DNA from: Spinacia oleracea
Taxonomy: Eukaryota; Streptophyta; Magnoliopsida; Caryophyllales; Amaranthaceae
Assembly: GCF_020520425.1 (NCBI RefSeq)
Contig: NC_079492.1
Coordinates: 2,046,001 to 2,110,000, forward strand
DNA: 64,000 nt
Direction: 5' to 3'
The notes under the pieces are model-generated. The model searched no databases. It had not been told where the DNA came from and saw only the letters and a list, made by a program, of their open reading frames with translations. The position numbers and the translations under genes are program-made. Below, piece after piece: positions 44,342 through 55,800 of the stretch. Each line of letters opens with the position of its first letter. Position 1 is the first letter of the stretch.

Positions 44342-45678
44342 AGGAAATAATGCCCTTGGTCCAAGTATGCATTCTATGTTAAGTCTAATAAATGCGGTTC
44401 AGTATTAATTAACAAGTTAATAATTCAGTGAGATCAAGTGAGCTGAATGCCTAGCTAGAGGCCGCTTCAGTTCAAGTGGAATTAATGATATTAATCCACA
44501 GCTTACTCTTGACTGAACCCGTAGGGTCACACAAATAGTACGTAAACGGATCAAGTATTTAATGGCATTAAATACTCCATCTATGAATATTCGGAACCGA
44601 CGGATCTTGGTTTCAGTGGGAGCTAAGATCGTCACAGGCAAGAAATGAATACTCCGGAAACGATGATATTGCCGGAAACGGAAATATGGATCGTATCGGA
44701 AATATGAATATTATCCAAGTCGTAGATGTTGCCGGAAACGGAAACATGGTACGTATCCGAAAATATTGTTGGAAATGGAAATATTACCAGAATCGGAAAT
44801 ATTGCCGGAAACGGAAATATTGTCAGAATCGGAAATATTACCGGAATCGGAAAATAATTCCGGAAACGGAAATATTAAATATTTGTTCGAAACGGAAATT
44901 AATTCCGGAATCGGAAATATTGAATATTGTTCGTATCGGAAATAGATTCCGGAAATGGAATTTTAATCGGAAGCGTATCGTACGAATTAGCATCGGACGA
45001 GGCCTGCCGGACGAAGGCCCAGCACGAAGCCAGGCCATCGCCCAGCAAGCACGCACGCCACAGCCCAGCGCGCACAAGGCCACGCATGCGTGGGCCGCGC
45101 TGCGTGGGCTGCTGCTCGCATGCGTGGGCAGCCCTTGTGGCTGCCGTGTGTGTGTGAGTTTGAGCTCATGCGAGATTCCTGAATCTGCAAGAGTCAGTGT
45201 ATGATTAAATGTCTATTCCTATTGGATAAATTGATTAAGTAGAATTCATGTAGAATTCTAATTCCAATTAATTCGCATCCTACTAGGATTACGATTCCTT
45301 TTCCATAACTCTATAAATAAAGGCCTAGGGGTCATAATTTATACACAAGTTTCAAAGTATTCAAAAGTGAGTTTTTTGAGAGAAAATTCAAACACCCATC
45401 TTGCCCCAAAAGTGCCGAATTTTCTGAGTACCTTAAGGGCGATTCTAGTTGGTCAATCTTAAGGCGGATCCGGACGTGCTGTGGACTTTCTACGGAGGGA
45501 CGACACTTGGAGTCCTAAAAGACTTGTTCTTGTTCGGTTCGGGCGCAGCTAGGGAAGGCACGCAACAAAGAGTATGCATCTAAACTATGCTAAATGATTA
45601 TGTGTAAATAATATGTTTCCTGGGTTAATGGTTGTTTCCGCATGATCTATGTAATGTCATATGTATCATAACCTAACA
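44339..45678 (+). repeat. 5' LTR of copia-2
   Basis: tgaaggaaataatgcccttg to catatgtatcataacctaaca (TG...CA). A TATA box, tataaat, lies at 45312-45318. Positions 44650-44960 hold a degenerate short repeat built on ccggaaacggaaatatt. Reading frames in it are repeat artefacts. Confidence 0.95.
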
Positions 45679-45679
45679 G

Positions 45680-45693
45680 TGGTATCACGAGCC
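45680..45693 (+). other. Primer binding site of copia-2
   Basis: tggtatcacgagcc, a variant of the initiator-tRNA-Met PBS (tggtatcagagc) with an extra base, one base after the LTR end. The same variant occurs in the decayed relative near 30738-30751, so it is a family feature. Confidence 0.7.
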
Positions 45694-48559
45694 CCTTATT
45701 ATTTTCATAATCTAAATTGCATGAACATGGTTAAATATTACAAATTTGCAAGAATTAAAAGGGGTGATTAATTTTCGTAATTGTTAATTAGTTGCAAATT
45801 GCGTTTATTTAATTATACGTACGCAGTTTTTCGGCAGTTTCTTCATTACTCATCCGAATTGAGTGATTTTTGTGTCAATTCCGCATGTAAAAGGCATTCT
45901 AAAATTTTGACAAAAATAGTATTTTTCTGCCGAACCCAGAATTCTCAAATTCGAAGCCTAACTATGACTTTTCGAAGGTTTTAGTTTTTCGAATGCAAAA
46001 TTTCGTAAATTTAAGATGTTAAATTAAATATTTGCGATTCTTGTTGATAAATCTTGAATTTTTGATTGACCTATTGCATATGTTTAACAAGTTTGAATGC
46101 CTAGTCTTGTTAATTATGCAATCTAATTTGTAATTATGATTAATTTGTTGAAAATTAGAATAATTTAGAATTAATTTGATTTTCATAATTAATTGTAATT
46201 TAATTAGAAACCTATGATTAAAAACCACCATAAAAATTGTAAATTTACGATAAATTTTAAATTTTTATGACCTAGACTTGAATCCATATCAATCGGAAAT
46301 CAATTGGATAATAAATTTTCGATTTTTCGCCCTAAAATTATGAAATTAATATTATTTATTAATTTGTCATTAATTTTAAATATAAATTTTAAATTTTATG
46401 CGATTCGTTCAAATAACTTGCACGCGCGAAGCAATGGACGCTTCGTGTTACCCTTAAGGGGTGTTGTATAATGCGGGCATGCGACGACGAGCAAGGGAGC
46501 TCGTCGCCCGTGCGGCACGAATGCAATGAGCAAGGCCGTAGTGCACGAGCACAAGGCAGCAGCCCTGCCTTGTGTTGTGTGCCACGAGCAATGAACGTAT
46601 GGGCATGGGCGAGGGGCGAGCCAAGGCAGTCGCGTGTGGGCAGCAAGCGAGCTGCGCCACAGCGCGCGCTGCCTCGCACAACAGCGCGCAGCCTCGTGCG
46701 CAGCGAGCGCAAGCTCGCGTGCCACGAGCGCTGCGCCCAGCATCACTCGCGCGCACCAGCGAGCGATCTCGCGCGCCAGCGCGCGATCTCGCGCGCCAGC
46801 GAGCGATGCAGCGCCCCAGCGAGCGATGGCTCGCGCGCACCAGCGAGCGATCTCGCGCGCCAGCGCGCGATCTCGCGCGCCAGCGAGCGATGCAGCGCCC
46901 CAGCAAGCGATGGCTCGCGCGCACCAGCGAGCGATCTCGCGCACCAGCGAGCGCGGTAACGCGCGCGCGCTGCGAGCGATAGCTCGCGTGCGGTGGGCGC
47001 TGTGCGGAGGCTTGCGTATGGGACAGCAGCAGCTATGCAACGAGCGCATGGGCTGCGCGCACATGGCCAGCAATGGCTGTGTGCGTACAGCCCATGGGCG
47101 TGCAACGCGTAGGTGTTTGCGTTACGATTAGATCGTTTTGAATGTTTAATTTGAAAATTTCAGTTCACGTAATTTTTAATTGATTTTAAAATTAATAATT
47201 TAAATTAATTTCTTGGATTTTAATTTTGAATATTATAATTATAATAAATGGCATTTATTCTAATTATTTTACTAAAATTAAAATCATAAATTAATTTAAA
47301 TGTGACTGAAATTAAAATTAAATTTTTGGATTCAATTATAAATTTATATGAGCTTTAAATTTTAATTAAATTTGTATGTTTCCGGATAGACTAGAAATAC
47401 AATTTTATGTTTAAAATTAGTAAAGCATATGAATTTATTGGTTTGAGTGGGAGTGCTTTTAGTCATAAACTCTTAATTAGGTCTACAAATCCTTAAGGTT
47501 AAAACAACTCGATTAGAATTAATAAGGACTGAATAATTGGTAGATTATTGGTGCCCTTGATTAATTGCTGCAAATGTTTACGTGATGCATAATGTGTTTA
47601 ACTAACCAGCTATGTGGGCCATTCATGATAATGAATGGGTGAATGGTATATATTGTATATGTACTGTTTTGCAGGTTATGAAGTGACTAGTATGGCCCAA
47701 ATAGGATAGAAAATATGGTCTGCGTACCATTAATTTGAATGTAATTGGTCTAAAGTACCAAAGTTGTTTTTCAATTCAAATATGGTCTGCGTACCATCAA
47801 ATAGTTGTAATTAGTTATAACTTATCCTATTTGAAGAAAATGGTGCCTCCCACGGAGATTTTCAAGACGGACTTTGAAGTCAAAGCTTCAAGATGAAGTC
47901 GGGCATACTAGATCACAAATATCTTATGCATGTTTTAAGTTATTTATTGCTTTAAATATGTCTTAAAATGCATGAGATCAAAAGCTTGATTATGTTGCAT
48001 GATTAAGGATTTTAGTTCACTTAAAATCTAACCAACATAGTAAGAGCCTTAAGTTCCAAACTTAAAAATTGAGTTAAAAGGTGCCATGCCAAAATATACA
48101 CTTGCTTGGATATCCTTTACATCAATCTAGTAATAGTTTTCGCTCAGCGAGGTGTTACTTATTGGTCCTAAAGGGGCAAGGTACACAAATAATTGTGAGT
48201 ACATGTTAGTTTTGGTGAAACTCAACGATATAAGTAAGGAGTCCTTTTATGTCGTGGCAAATTCGATAGGTTTACCTAATAAGTTCTTAGACGTACCTAT
48301 CAACCAAGAATAGTTTCTAGACTATTAGCAAAAGGCTTTTGCTTACCTAAGATGTTCTAGGATTAAGTCGACAAACTGTGCTTAGTTCTTCAATGATTTT
48401 AGGATCTTGGAATCATTTTATTCACACCTGCCGGAACACATAACTTGAATAAAATGCTTAATAAACATTGAATTATGCATGTATGCTAGAATTTAAGTTT
48501 ATTAAGAGAAACTGTGAATGGTTATTTATTTGTTTATTCTTTTCAATTGTAGTTTTAAT
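45694..48559 (+). other. Long leader of copia-2 with a GC-rich repeat block
   Basis: About 2.9 kb without Gag-Pol coding. 46430-47120 is strongly GC-rich and has a tandem repeat of about 90 bp (2.4 copies, 46745-46965) made of shorter cgcgcgccagcgagcgat units. The remainder is AT-rich. A pyrimidine-rich acceptor-like cttttcaattgtag lies at about 48539-48552, just before the Gag ATG. The leader may therefore be spliced out; a matching donor was not identified. Confidence 0.6.
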
Positions 48560-51500
48560 ATGGCAAACAACAATCAAAACATCATCATGGGTTCTGAGCT
48601 TATGGTCAAGCTGAACCTGACAAATTTTCTTGAATGGGAAGCTAAGCTAGTTGAAATAGTCAAACTCAATGGACTTGAGTATGTACTATCACATCCCATG
48701 CCAAGCTACTATGCCAGAGACATGACCCCTGAGAGATTTTACGCCTGGGATGCGGATCTCAAAAAGGTTATGAGTCTCATGCTGAACAATATCCCTGATG
48801 ATTGGGCTAGAAGGTTTGTAGCCTATGAACCTTTTACGCTCATCAAGAATCTGAGGGATATCTGTCGTGGAAGTACGGAGGACAGGGACCTGAACGTCCA
48901 TGAGTTGATTGAATCAATGTCTGGACTAAAGGTTAGTTCTCCCAACAGGTGTTATAGGATGGAGGTCCAAGAAACACATGTTCAGCTCCTTCGCACTAAA
49001 CAGAGGGTAGGCGTCCCACTGAGGTTCCATGTGGATCTTATGTGTTCATATTTTGATCGCCTAAGTCTACTAGGAACACCAATAAGCGAAAGGATGGCAG
49101 TCTCTGTCTTGCTCAATTCACTACACAGTGGGTTTGGTCGCTTCAAGCAACAATACCTAAGTGAACCAAGAGAAGAAACAGTTGCAGAATTTATTCACCT
49201 TGTCAGAAAGGCTGAAATAGTACTGGACTGTGAAGCCAAGGATTTACTCAAGGCTAGAAAGAGACCATTCAAGAAAGGTGGAAAGTCCAAGGGCAATGCT
49301 AAATCAAAGCAGGACAAGTCCACATCAAGCTGTCTTTATTGTGATGGAATAGGCCATTACAAAAGAGAATGTCCAAAGCTAAAGGAAGATCAGAAGAACG
49401 GAACAGTCGTTCCATCTTCAGGTATTTTCGTTATAGACTGTATACTTGCTAATTCAACTTCTTGGGTATTAGATACAGGTTGTGGCTCACACTTATGTTC
49501 CAATCCACAGGGACTAAGAAGAAGTAGAAAGTTAAGCAAGGGTGAAGTCGACCTACGAGTGGGAAATGGAGCACGGATTGCTGCATTAGCTGTAGGAACA
49601 TACTATTTGTCGTTGCCCTCCGGGCTAGTTTTGGAACTGGAAGAATGTTTCCATGTTCCAAGTCTTACTAAAAACATCATTTCAGTTTCTTGCTTAGATG
49701 CTAAGGGATTTTCCTTTATAATAAAAGACAATAGTTGTTCGTTTTATTTTAAAGAGATGTTTTATGGATCTGCTAGATTAGTCAATGGACTTTATTTATT
49801 AGATCACGACAAACAAGTATATAACATAAATACCAAAAAGGCCAAAAAGGATGATTCAGATCTCACCTATCTGTGGCATTGTCGATTAGGCCATATAAAC
49901 TTGAAACGCTTAGAAAGACTTCAAAGGGAAGGAATTCTAGAACCATTTGACTTAGAGGATTATGGTAAATGCGAATCATGTTTACTTGGCAAAATGACAA
50001 AGCAACCTTTCTCTAAAGTTGGAGAAAGAGCAAATGAACTATTGGGTTTAATCCATACAGATGTATGTGGACCAATGAGTACAAATGCTAGAGGTGGTTT
50101 CAGCTACTTTATCACTTTCACTGATGACTTCAGTAGGTATGGTTATGTCTACCTAATGAAGCATAAGTCTGAATCCTTTGACAAATTCAAGGAATTTCAG
50201 AGTGAAGTAGAGAATCAATTAGGCAAGAAGATTAAGGCACTGCGGTCTGATAGAGGCGGTGAATATCTGAGCTATGAATTTGATGACCATCTGAAAGAAT
50301 GTGGAATTCTATCAGAATTGACTCCTCCTGGAACACCACAATGGAACGGTGTGTCAGAACGGAGGAACAGAACCTTGCTAGACATGGTCAGGTCAATGAT
50401 GGGTCAGGCCGAACTTCCATTAGAATTTTGGGGACATGCACTAAATACAGCTGCACTCACTATAAATAGAGCTCCGTCTAAAGCTGTCGAAAAGACTCCA
50501 TACGAATTATGGTTTGGAAAGCCTCCAAATGTGTCTTTTCTTAAGATTTGGGGATGTGAAGTATACGTCAAACGATTAATTTCAGACAAACTTCATCCAA
50601 AATCTGACAAATGTATCCTTGTGGGCTATCCAAAGGAAACAAAGGGGTATTACTTCTACAATACATCTGAGAACAAAGTGTTTGTTGCTCGAGATGGTGT
50701 CTTTTTGGAGAAGGATCATATTTCCAAAATGACAAGTGGGAGAAAAGTAGACCTCGAAGAAATTCGAGTCGAACAACAAACTCTAGAGAATGCTCAAGAT
50801 GACATTCAGGATGAAACTCAGAGACCTTTAGAAGAATCTGGTGAGAATCATGGTCAATCTAGAAATGTTACCCCGCGTAGATCGCAAAGATATAGATCTC
50901 AACCGGAAAGGTACTTAGGTATTTTGACGAACGAGAGCTATGACGTTCTATTACTTGAAAGTGATGAACCTGCGACTTACAAGCAAGCTATGACGAGCCC
51001 TAGCTCCAAGCAATGGCAAGAAGCCATGCAATCTGAATTAGACTCCATGTCTGAAAACCAAGTATGGGATTTGGTCGATTTGCCAGATGGCTACCAAGCC
51101 ATTGGAAGCAAATGGGTTTTCAAACTGAAAAAGGACAAGGATGGGAAACTTGAAGTTTTCAAAGCTAGATTGGTTGCAAAAGGTTACAGGCAAGTCCACG
51201 GTGTGGATTACGATGAAACCTTTTCACCAGTTGCAATGCTAAAGTCTATTCGAATAATGTTAGCAATCGCTGCATATTACGATTACGAAATATGGCAGAT
51301 GGATGTCAAAACTGCTTTCTTAAACGGCGTTTTAACAGAAACTGTGTTTATGACACAACCTGAAGGTTTTGAGGATCCAAAGAATGCTAAAAAGGTATGC
51401 AAGCTAAAGAAGTCAATCTACGGATTGAAGCAGGCATCCAGGAGCTGGAATATACGTTTTGATGAAGCAGTCAGTGACTTTGGTTTCATCAAGAACGCGG

Positions 51501-52546
51501 ACGAATCTTGTGTATACAAGAAGGTCAGTGGGAGCAAAATTGCTTTCCTAGTATTATATGTCGACGACATATTGCTTATCGGAAATGACATTCCTATGTT
51601 GAACTCTGTCAAGATTTGGCTTGGGAAATGTTTTTCGATGAAGGATCTAGGAGAAGCACAGTACATATTGGGCATCAAGATTTACAGAGATAGATCTAAA
51701 AAGATGATTGGACTTAGTCAAAGCACTTATATCAATAAGGTGCTTGATAGGTTCAAGATGGCGGACTCCAAGCGAGGCTACCTACCCATGTCTCATGGAA
51801 TGACTCTAAGAAAGACTCAGTGCCCAAAAACACTTGATGAGCGTAGACGAATGAATGGGATTCCATATGCATCATTGATTGGTTCAATAATGTATGCTAT
51901 GATATGTACACGCCCGGATGTTGCGTACGCACTCAGTGCTACGAGCAGATACCAGTCAGACCCAGGAGAGGCGCATTGGACTGCTGCCAAGAATATTCTG
52001 AAGTACCTGAAAAGGCACAAAGATGACTTCCTGGTCTATGGTGGAGATGATGAATTAATTGTTAAAGGCTATACGGACGCAAGTTTCCAAACCGACAAAG
52101 ATGATTTCAGATCACAGTCTGGGTTTGTCTTCTGCCTCAACGGAGGAGCAGTAAGCTGGAAAAGTGCTAAGCAAAGCACCATTGCGGATTCTACAACTGA
52201 AGCGGAGTACATTGCTGCACATGAAGCAGCAAAGGAAGCTATATGGCTAAGGAAGTTCATAGGAGAACTTGGTGTAGTCCCCTCCATTAAAGGACCAATA
52301 GCCCTGTATTGTGATAATAACGGAGCTATTGCACAGGCAAAAGAGCCTAGACACCACCAGAGAGTCAAGCATGTACTTCGTAGATTTCACCTTCTACGAG
52401 AGTTCGTTGAAAGAAAAGAAGTCGAGATAAGCAAAATTGGAACTGATGACAACATATCAGATCCATTAACTAAACCTCTGCCGCAAGCGAAGCACAACTC
52501 GCACACTGCAGCTATGGGAATCAAGCATATTGGAGAATGGCTTTGA
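48560..52546 (+). CDS. Copia-2 Gag-Pol polyprotein
   Basis: The start was set at ATG 48560 (MANNNQNIIMGSEL) because the upstream in-frame ATG at 48518 adds only a hydrophobic stretch that spans an acceptor-like site. Order: Gag (about 1-250); zinc knuckle CLYCDGIGHYKREC (about 257); protease LDTGCGSHLCSN (about 304); integrase HHCC (LWHCRLGH ... CESCLLGK, from 437) with D, D, E in HTDVCGPM, LRSDRGGEY and NGVSERRNRTLLD (about 499, 562, 596); RT with SKWVFKLKK (850), MDVKTAFLNG (914) and YVDDILLIGND (1001); RNase H with GYTDASFQTD (1170), STTEAEYIAA and YCDNNGAIAQA; end IKHIGEWL. The frame is continuous and all catalytic motifs are present, so it could supply functions in trans to the decayed relative at 21845-32158. 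Confidence 0.95.
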   Translation: MANNNQNIIMGSELMVKLNLTNFLEWEAKLVEIVKLNGLEYVLSHPMPSYYARDMTPERFYAWDADLKKVMSLMLNNIPDDWARRFVAYEPFTLIKNLRDICRGSTEDRDLNVHELIESMSGLKVSSPNRCYRMEVQETHVQLLRTKQRVGVPLRFHVDLMCSYFDRLSLLGTPISERMAVSVLLNSLHSGFGRFKQQYLSEPREETVAEFIHLVRKAEIVLDCEAKDLLKARKRPFKKGGKSKGNAKSKQDKSTSSCLYCDGIGHYKRECPKLKEDQKNGTVVPSSGIFVIDCILANSTSWVLDTGCGSHLCSNPQGLRRSRKLSKGEVDLRVGNGARIAALAVGTYYLSLPSGLVLELEECFHVPSLTKNIISVSCLDAKGFSFIIKDNSCSFYFKEMFYGSARLVNGLYLLDHDKQVYNINTKKAKKDDSDLTYLWHCRLGHINLKRLERLQREGILEPFDLEDYGKCESCLLGKMTKQPFSKVGERANELLGLIHTDVCGPMSTNARGGFSYFITFTDDFSRYGYVYLMKHKSESFDKFKEFQSEVENQLGKKIKALRSDRGGEYLSYEFDDHLKECGILSELTPPGTPQWNGVSERRNRTLLDMVRSMMGQAELPLEFWGHALNTAALTINRAPSKAVEKTPYELWFGKPPNVSFLKIWGCEVYVKRLISDKLHPKSDKCILVGYPKETKGYYFYNTSENKVFVARDGVFLEKDHISKMTSGRKVDLEEIRVEQQTLENAQDDIQDETQRPLEESGENHGQSRNVTPRRSQRYRSQPERYLGILTNESYDVLLLESDEPATYKQAMTSPSSKQWQEAMQSELDSMSENQVWDLVDLPDGYQAIGSKWVFKLKKDKDGKLEVFKARLVAKGYRQVHGVDYDETFSPVAMLKSIRIMLAIAAYYDYEIWQMDVKTAFLNGVLTETVFMTQPEGFEDPKNAKKVCKLKKSIYGLKQASRSWNIRFDEAVSDFGFIKNADESCVYKKVSGSKIAFLVLYVDDILLIGNDIPMLNSVKIWLGKCFSMKDLGEAQYILGIKIYRDRSKKMIGLSQSTYINKVLDRFKMADSKRGYLPMSHGMTLRKTQCPKTLDERRRMNGIPYASLIGSIMYAMICTRPDVAYALSATSRYQSDPGEAHWTAAKNILKYLKRHKDDFLVYGGDDELIVKGYTDASFQTDKDDFRSQSGFVFCLNGGAVSWKSAKQSTIADSTTEAEYIAAHEAAKEAIWLRKFIGELGVVPSIKGPIALYCDNNGAIAQAKEPRHHQRVKHVLRRFHLLREFVERKEVEISKIGTDDNISDPLTKPLPQAKHNSHTAAMGIKHIGEWL

Positions 52547-53410
52547 TGTCTCTGTTTAATGTTTTAAAGTTTTAGAGTTTAAATCTTTGTAAAACATTAT
52601 TGGTTAATCATTCACAATAAATGAAAGGAATTCATTTTTCCATTTAATTTGTGGTTTATTAAATGATGAGTCCCTTCAACTTGACGATATATTCAAGATA
52701 GACTGTCAGGACCAGTCATGTGACTAAGAAATGTCTATCAAGTGAACTTGAATGTCAAAGGTTGAAAATGGTCCCTAGTCGGAGTTTTCTATAAAATTGG
52801 ACGCATAGAAAACGTTAGACGATTAGAATGCAAGATGACTAGTAGTTCTGTTTCTTGAACTATGTGGACATGGCAATGTCATAATCATTTGCATAGATAC
52901 TTACTTTGGGAAGACTAGTATCGGACAAGACCTATGAAACTTTACTGTAAGAGATGAAAGTCTGTCATAAGTAAATTTCATTAAATTATTAGACACTAAA
53001 TCCTCAATACCTGAGTGATTTGAGATTACTTGTTTGAGAACTGGTTGCTTTGACGTTGACCAACCGTCGCACCGTAAAAGGAGGCTATAAAGGCAACGCT
53101 CAGGTAATCACCTATCAAACGAAGTCTAATCTCAAGATCGCAAGATTGGGATTGTCCTCCCATAAATCGGGATGAGATGCTTAAAAGTTGTACAAGGCCA
53201 CTCGGAGAGCTAGAAACTGTGAAATGCATGGCCGTGCTCGGATGAATCATAGGCTATGATTATCTGTTTATTTGATCAGTTGAACTCTGAAACCGAGGAA
53301 CACCTCTGGACATAATAAGGATGACAACTCTTACCTTATGTTCAAGAGCAAGCATCGAGCGACAAAGGAATTAGGAAATGCACACTTGTCCCTAAGGACA
53401 AGTGGGAGAC
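52547..53410 (+). other. Copia-2 3' untranslated region and PPT
   Basis: Non-coding; nearly the same sequence is found inverted at 23250-24010 in the decayed relative. Ends with the purine tract aagtgggagac. The minus-strand frame at 53026-53250 also occurs at 23410-23634, but this only reflects the shared repeat. Confidence 0.8.
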
Positions 53411-54750
53411 TGAAGGAAATAATGCCCTTGGTCCAAGTATGCATTCTATGTTAAGTCTAATAAATGCGGTTCAGTATTAATTAACAAGTTAATAATTCAG
53501 TGAGATCAAGTGAGCTGAATGCCTAGCTAGAGGCCGCTTCAGTTCAAGTGGAATTAATGATATTAATCCACAGCTTACTCTTGACTGAACCCGTAGGGTC
53601 ACACAAATAGTACGTAAACGGATCAAGTATTTAATGGCATTAAATACTCCATCTATGAATATTCGGAACCGACGGATCTTGGTTTCAGTGGGAGCTAAGA
53701 TCGTCACAGGCAAGAAATGAATACTCCGGAAACGATGATATTGCCGGAAACGGAAATATGGATCGTATCGGAAATATGAATATTATCCAAGTCGTAGATG
53801 TTGCCGGAAACGGAAACATGGTACGTATCCGAAAATATTGTTGGAAATGGAAATATTACCAGAATCGGAAATATTGCCGGAAACGGAAATATTGTCAGAA
53901 TCGGAAATATTACCGGAATCGGAAAATAATTCCGGAAACGGAAATATTAAATATTTGTTCGAAACGGAAATTAATTCCGGAATCGGAAATATTGAATATT
54001 GTTCGTATCGGAAATAGATTCCGGAAATGGAATTTTAATCGGAAGCGTATCGTACGAATTAGCATCGGACGAGGCCTGCCGGACGAAGGCCCAGCACGAA
54101 GCCAGGCCATCGCCCAGCAAGCACGCACGCCACAGCCCAGCGCGCACAAGGCCACGCATGCGTGGGCCGCGCTGCGTGGGCTGCTGCTCGCATGCGTGGG
54201 CAGCCCTTGTGGCTGCCGTGTGTGTGTGAGTTTGAGCTCATGCGAGATTCCTGAATCTGCAAGAGTCAGTGTATGATTAAATGTCTATTCCTATTGGATA
54301 AATTGATTAAGTAGAATTCATGTAGAATTCTAATTCCAATTAATTCGCATCCTACTAGGATTACGATTCCTTTTCCATAACTCTATAAATAAAGGCCTAG
54401 GGGTCATAATTTATACACAAGTTTCAAAGTATTCAAAAGTGAGTTTTTTGAGAGAAAATTCAAACACCCATCTTGCCCCAAAAGTGCCGAATTTTCTGAG
54501 TACCTTAAGGGCGATTCTAGTTGGTCAATCTTAAGGCGGATCCGGACGTGCTGTGGACTTTCTACGGAGGGACGACACTTGGAGTCCTAAAAGACTTGTT
54601 CTTGTTCGGTTCGGGCGCAGCTAGGGAAGGCACGCAACAAAGAGTATGCATCTAAACTATGCTAAATGATTATGTGTAAATAATATGTTTCCTGGGTTAA
54701 TGGTTGTTTCCGCATGATCTATGTAATGTCATATGTATCATAACCTAACA
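53411..54750 (+). repeat. 3' LTR of copia-2
   Basis: 1340 bp; same length as the 5' LTR and no difference found by eye. TATA at 54384-54390. Confidence 0.95.
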
Positions 54751-54755
54751 CTAGA

Positions 54756-55081
54756 AGCTTCTCCACATGATCAGTTTCTAGCTCTAACAACCTCCTTAAA
54801 TCTAGGGAGTTAGTTAGTCATTCTGTTGTACTGCATACTTGTAATAAGCTGATTGTTAACAGCTGCAATAGCTGATGTGTACAAATAGAGCCATCTCATT
54901 GGATGCAACACATCACCATTAGATTGTATATATAGTTCATGCTTGCTGTACGAATGGATCATCAATCAAATAATAAAAATTCTGTTTGATCAAGTTCTTA
55001 GAACTCTCTCTTTCTCTCTCTCAAAGCTTAAACTGAAAATCAGTTTAGCAAAGAAATCATCCTAAGTGTTGATTTCTAATA
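54756..55081 (+). repeat. 3' LTR of copia-1, right part
   Basis: Continues 44338 from agcttctccacatgatcagt to gatttctaata. Relative to the 5' LTR it has an extra 10-bp ctctctttct-type insertion. Confidence 0.9.
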
Positions 55082-55182
55082 AAATTCTTGTAATGTAATT
55101 ACAAATAGTCGGTCTTATAAACTAAGCGTAGGTTAAGAAAACATTAATTGGTTTTTTTAGGGTTTGGTGAATGAAATACGAA

Positions 55183-55350
55183 AGCTCTGACACCATGTTA
55201 GAAATCATTTTTCCTTATTGTCTTGTATTAATGTGAAGAAGGGTTTAAATACAAATTAATATGAGGCCTAAATCCTACAAGGCCAAAAGAACTAATTACA
55301 ATATAAGGCTAGCTAAGCATTCCTCCTTAAGAAACTTTAGCCCTTTCATA
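55183..55350 (-). repeat. Fragment of another copia LTR with PBS
   Basis: gctctgacacca (55183-55194) is the reverse complement of a tRNA-Met PBS (tggtgtcagagc). It is followed by tgttagaaatc, the reverse of an LTR end. The following sequence to about 55350 looks like LTR, but no second LTR or internal coding is present. Confidence 0.5.
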
Positions 55351-55429
55351 GTAGCCTAGTTCTGGCACTTCAACATAATGTTAATAATATTTTGCTACGT
55401 AGATCGAAGGAGATAGGTAATTTACTATT

Positions 55430-55800
55430 ATTAATATTATGCGCGCGCGGTAAATTCAATGTTGTAATGAACGTAAAGATGGTCGTGGTCCGACATGAAA
55501 AATGTCTGGCCCGATACGGGCACGAAAAAAGCACGGCCCTATACGAGCACGAAGTCGTGGGTCGGGCATGTGCCGCATTTTTTTGAAACAAGCACAACAA
55601 GCGCGACACGACTCGACCCGACACGACAAAATTAAACACGCTAAATTAAATAAAATTACGCCTGTGCCCTATTTTGAACTTTTCAGCTCGGCTCGTCAAG
55701 ATGTAGAGTGGGCATGGTGTGCGCCCGACCCGTTTAGACACACGACCCCATTGGTTTGTCCCGAAGCCCGACCCGGCCTGACACACAACCATCTTTAAAT
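55430..55800. repeat. Degenerate cacg/gcccg-rich stretch
   Basis: Repeated gggcacg, gcacg, cgacccg and gcccgacccg motifs without a fixed period. Short frames here are artefacts. Further on, to 56213, the DNA is AT-rich with no gene seen. Confidence 0.5.

Larger units (their letters stand above)
44339..54750 (+). mobile_element. Copia-2 retrotransposon, apparently intact
   Basis: LTRs 44339-45678 and 53411-54750, each 1340 bp; no difference was found by eye. The target duplication is ctaga (44334-44338, 54751-54755). The PBS tggtatcacgagcc follows the 5' LTR. A long leader (45680-48559) precedes an uninterrupted 1328-residue polyprotein (48560-52546). An 850-bp 3' region and the PPT aagtgggagac (53400-53410) follow. 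Identical LTRs, a full-length frame and a perfect target duplication indicate a very recent insertion that may still be mobile. Confidence 0.93.
39227..55081 (+). mobile_element. Copia-1 retrotransposon (interrupted by copia-2)
   Basis: 5' LTR 39227-39675 and 3' LTR 44206-44338 plus 54756-55081. The PBS tggtatcagagc lies at 39676-39687, the classical initiator-tRNA-Met type. The polyprotein region is 39785-44205 with one in-frame stop, and the PPT aagtttgagggggg lies before 44206. The target duplication is aaatt. The LTRs differ at a few sites (cctaat/gctaat, cttttaa/cttgtaa, cacatt/ctcatt) plus a 10-bp ctctctttct-type indel. Confidence 0.9.
39004..55095 (+). mobile_element. CACTA-type MITE interrupted by copia-1
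   Basis: The left part 39004-39226 (cactataagaaattgtacca, then cgacgg-rich inverted units) and the right part 55082-55095 (aaattcttgtaatg) together match the 270-bp MITEs at 57658 and 59172. The insert carries a target duplication aaatt at 39222-39226 and 55082-55086. The MITE's own 3-bp flanks (tta and taa) match imperfectly. Confidence 0.75.

Noticed and set aside
44686-45204. 172-residue plus-strand frame in the copia-2 LTR, also at 53758-54276
   Set aside because: It is a translation of the short ggaaacggaaatatt-type repeat in the LTR; the second copy is just the other LTR.
46396-47131. Several overlapping long frames on both strands
   Set aside because: All fall in the GC-rich repeat block, where stop codons are rare; Ala/Arg-rich in every frame and no domain.
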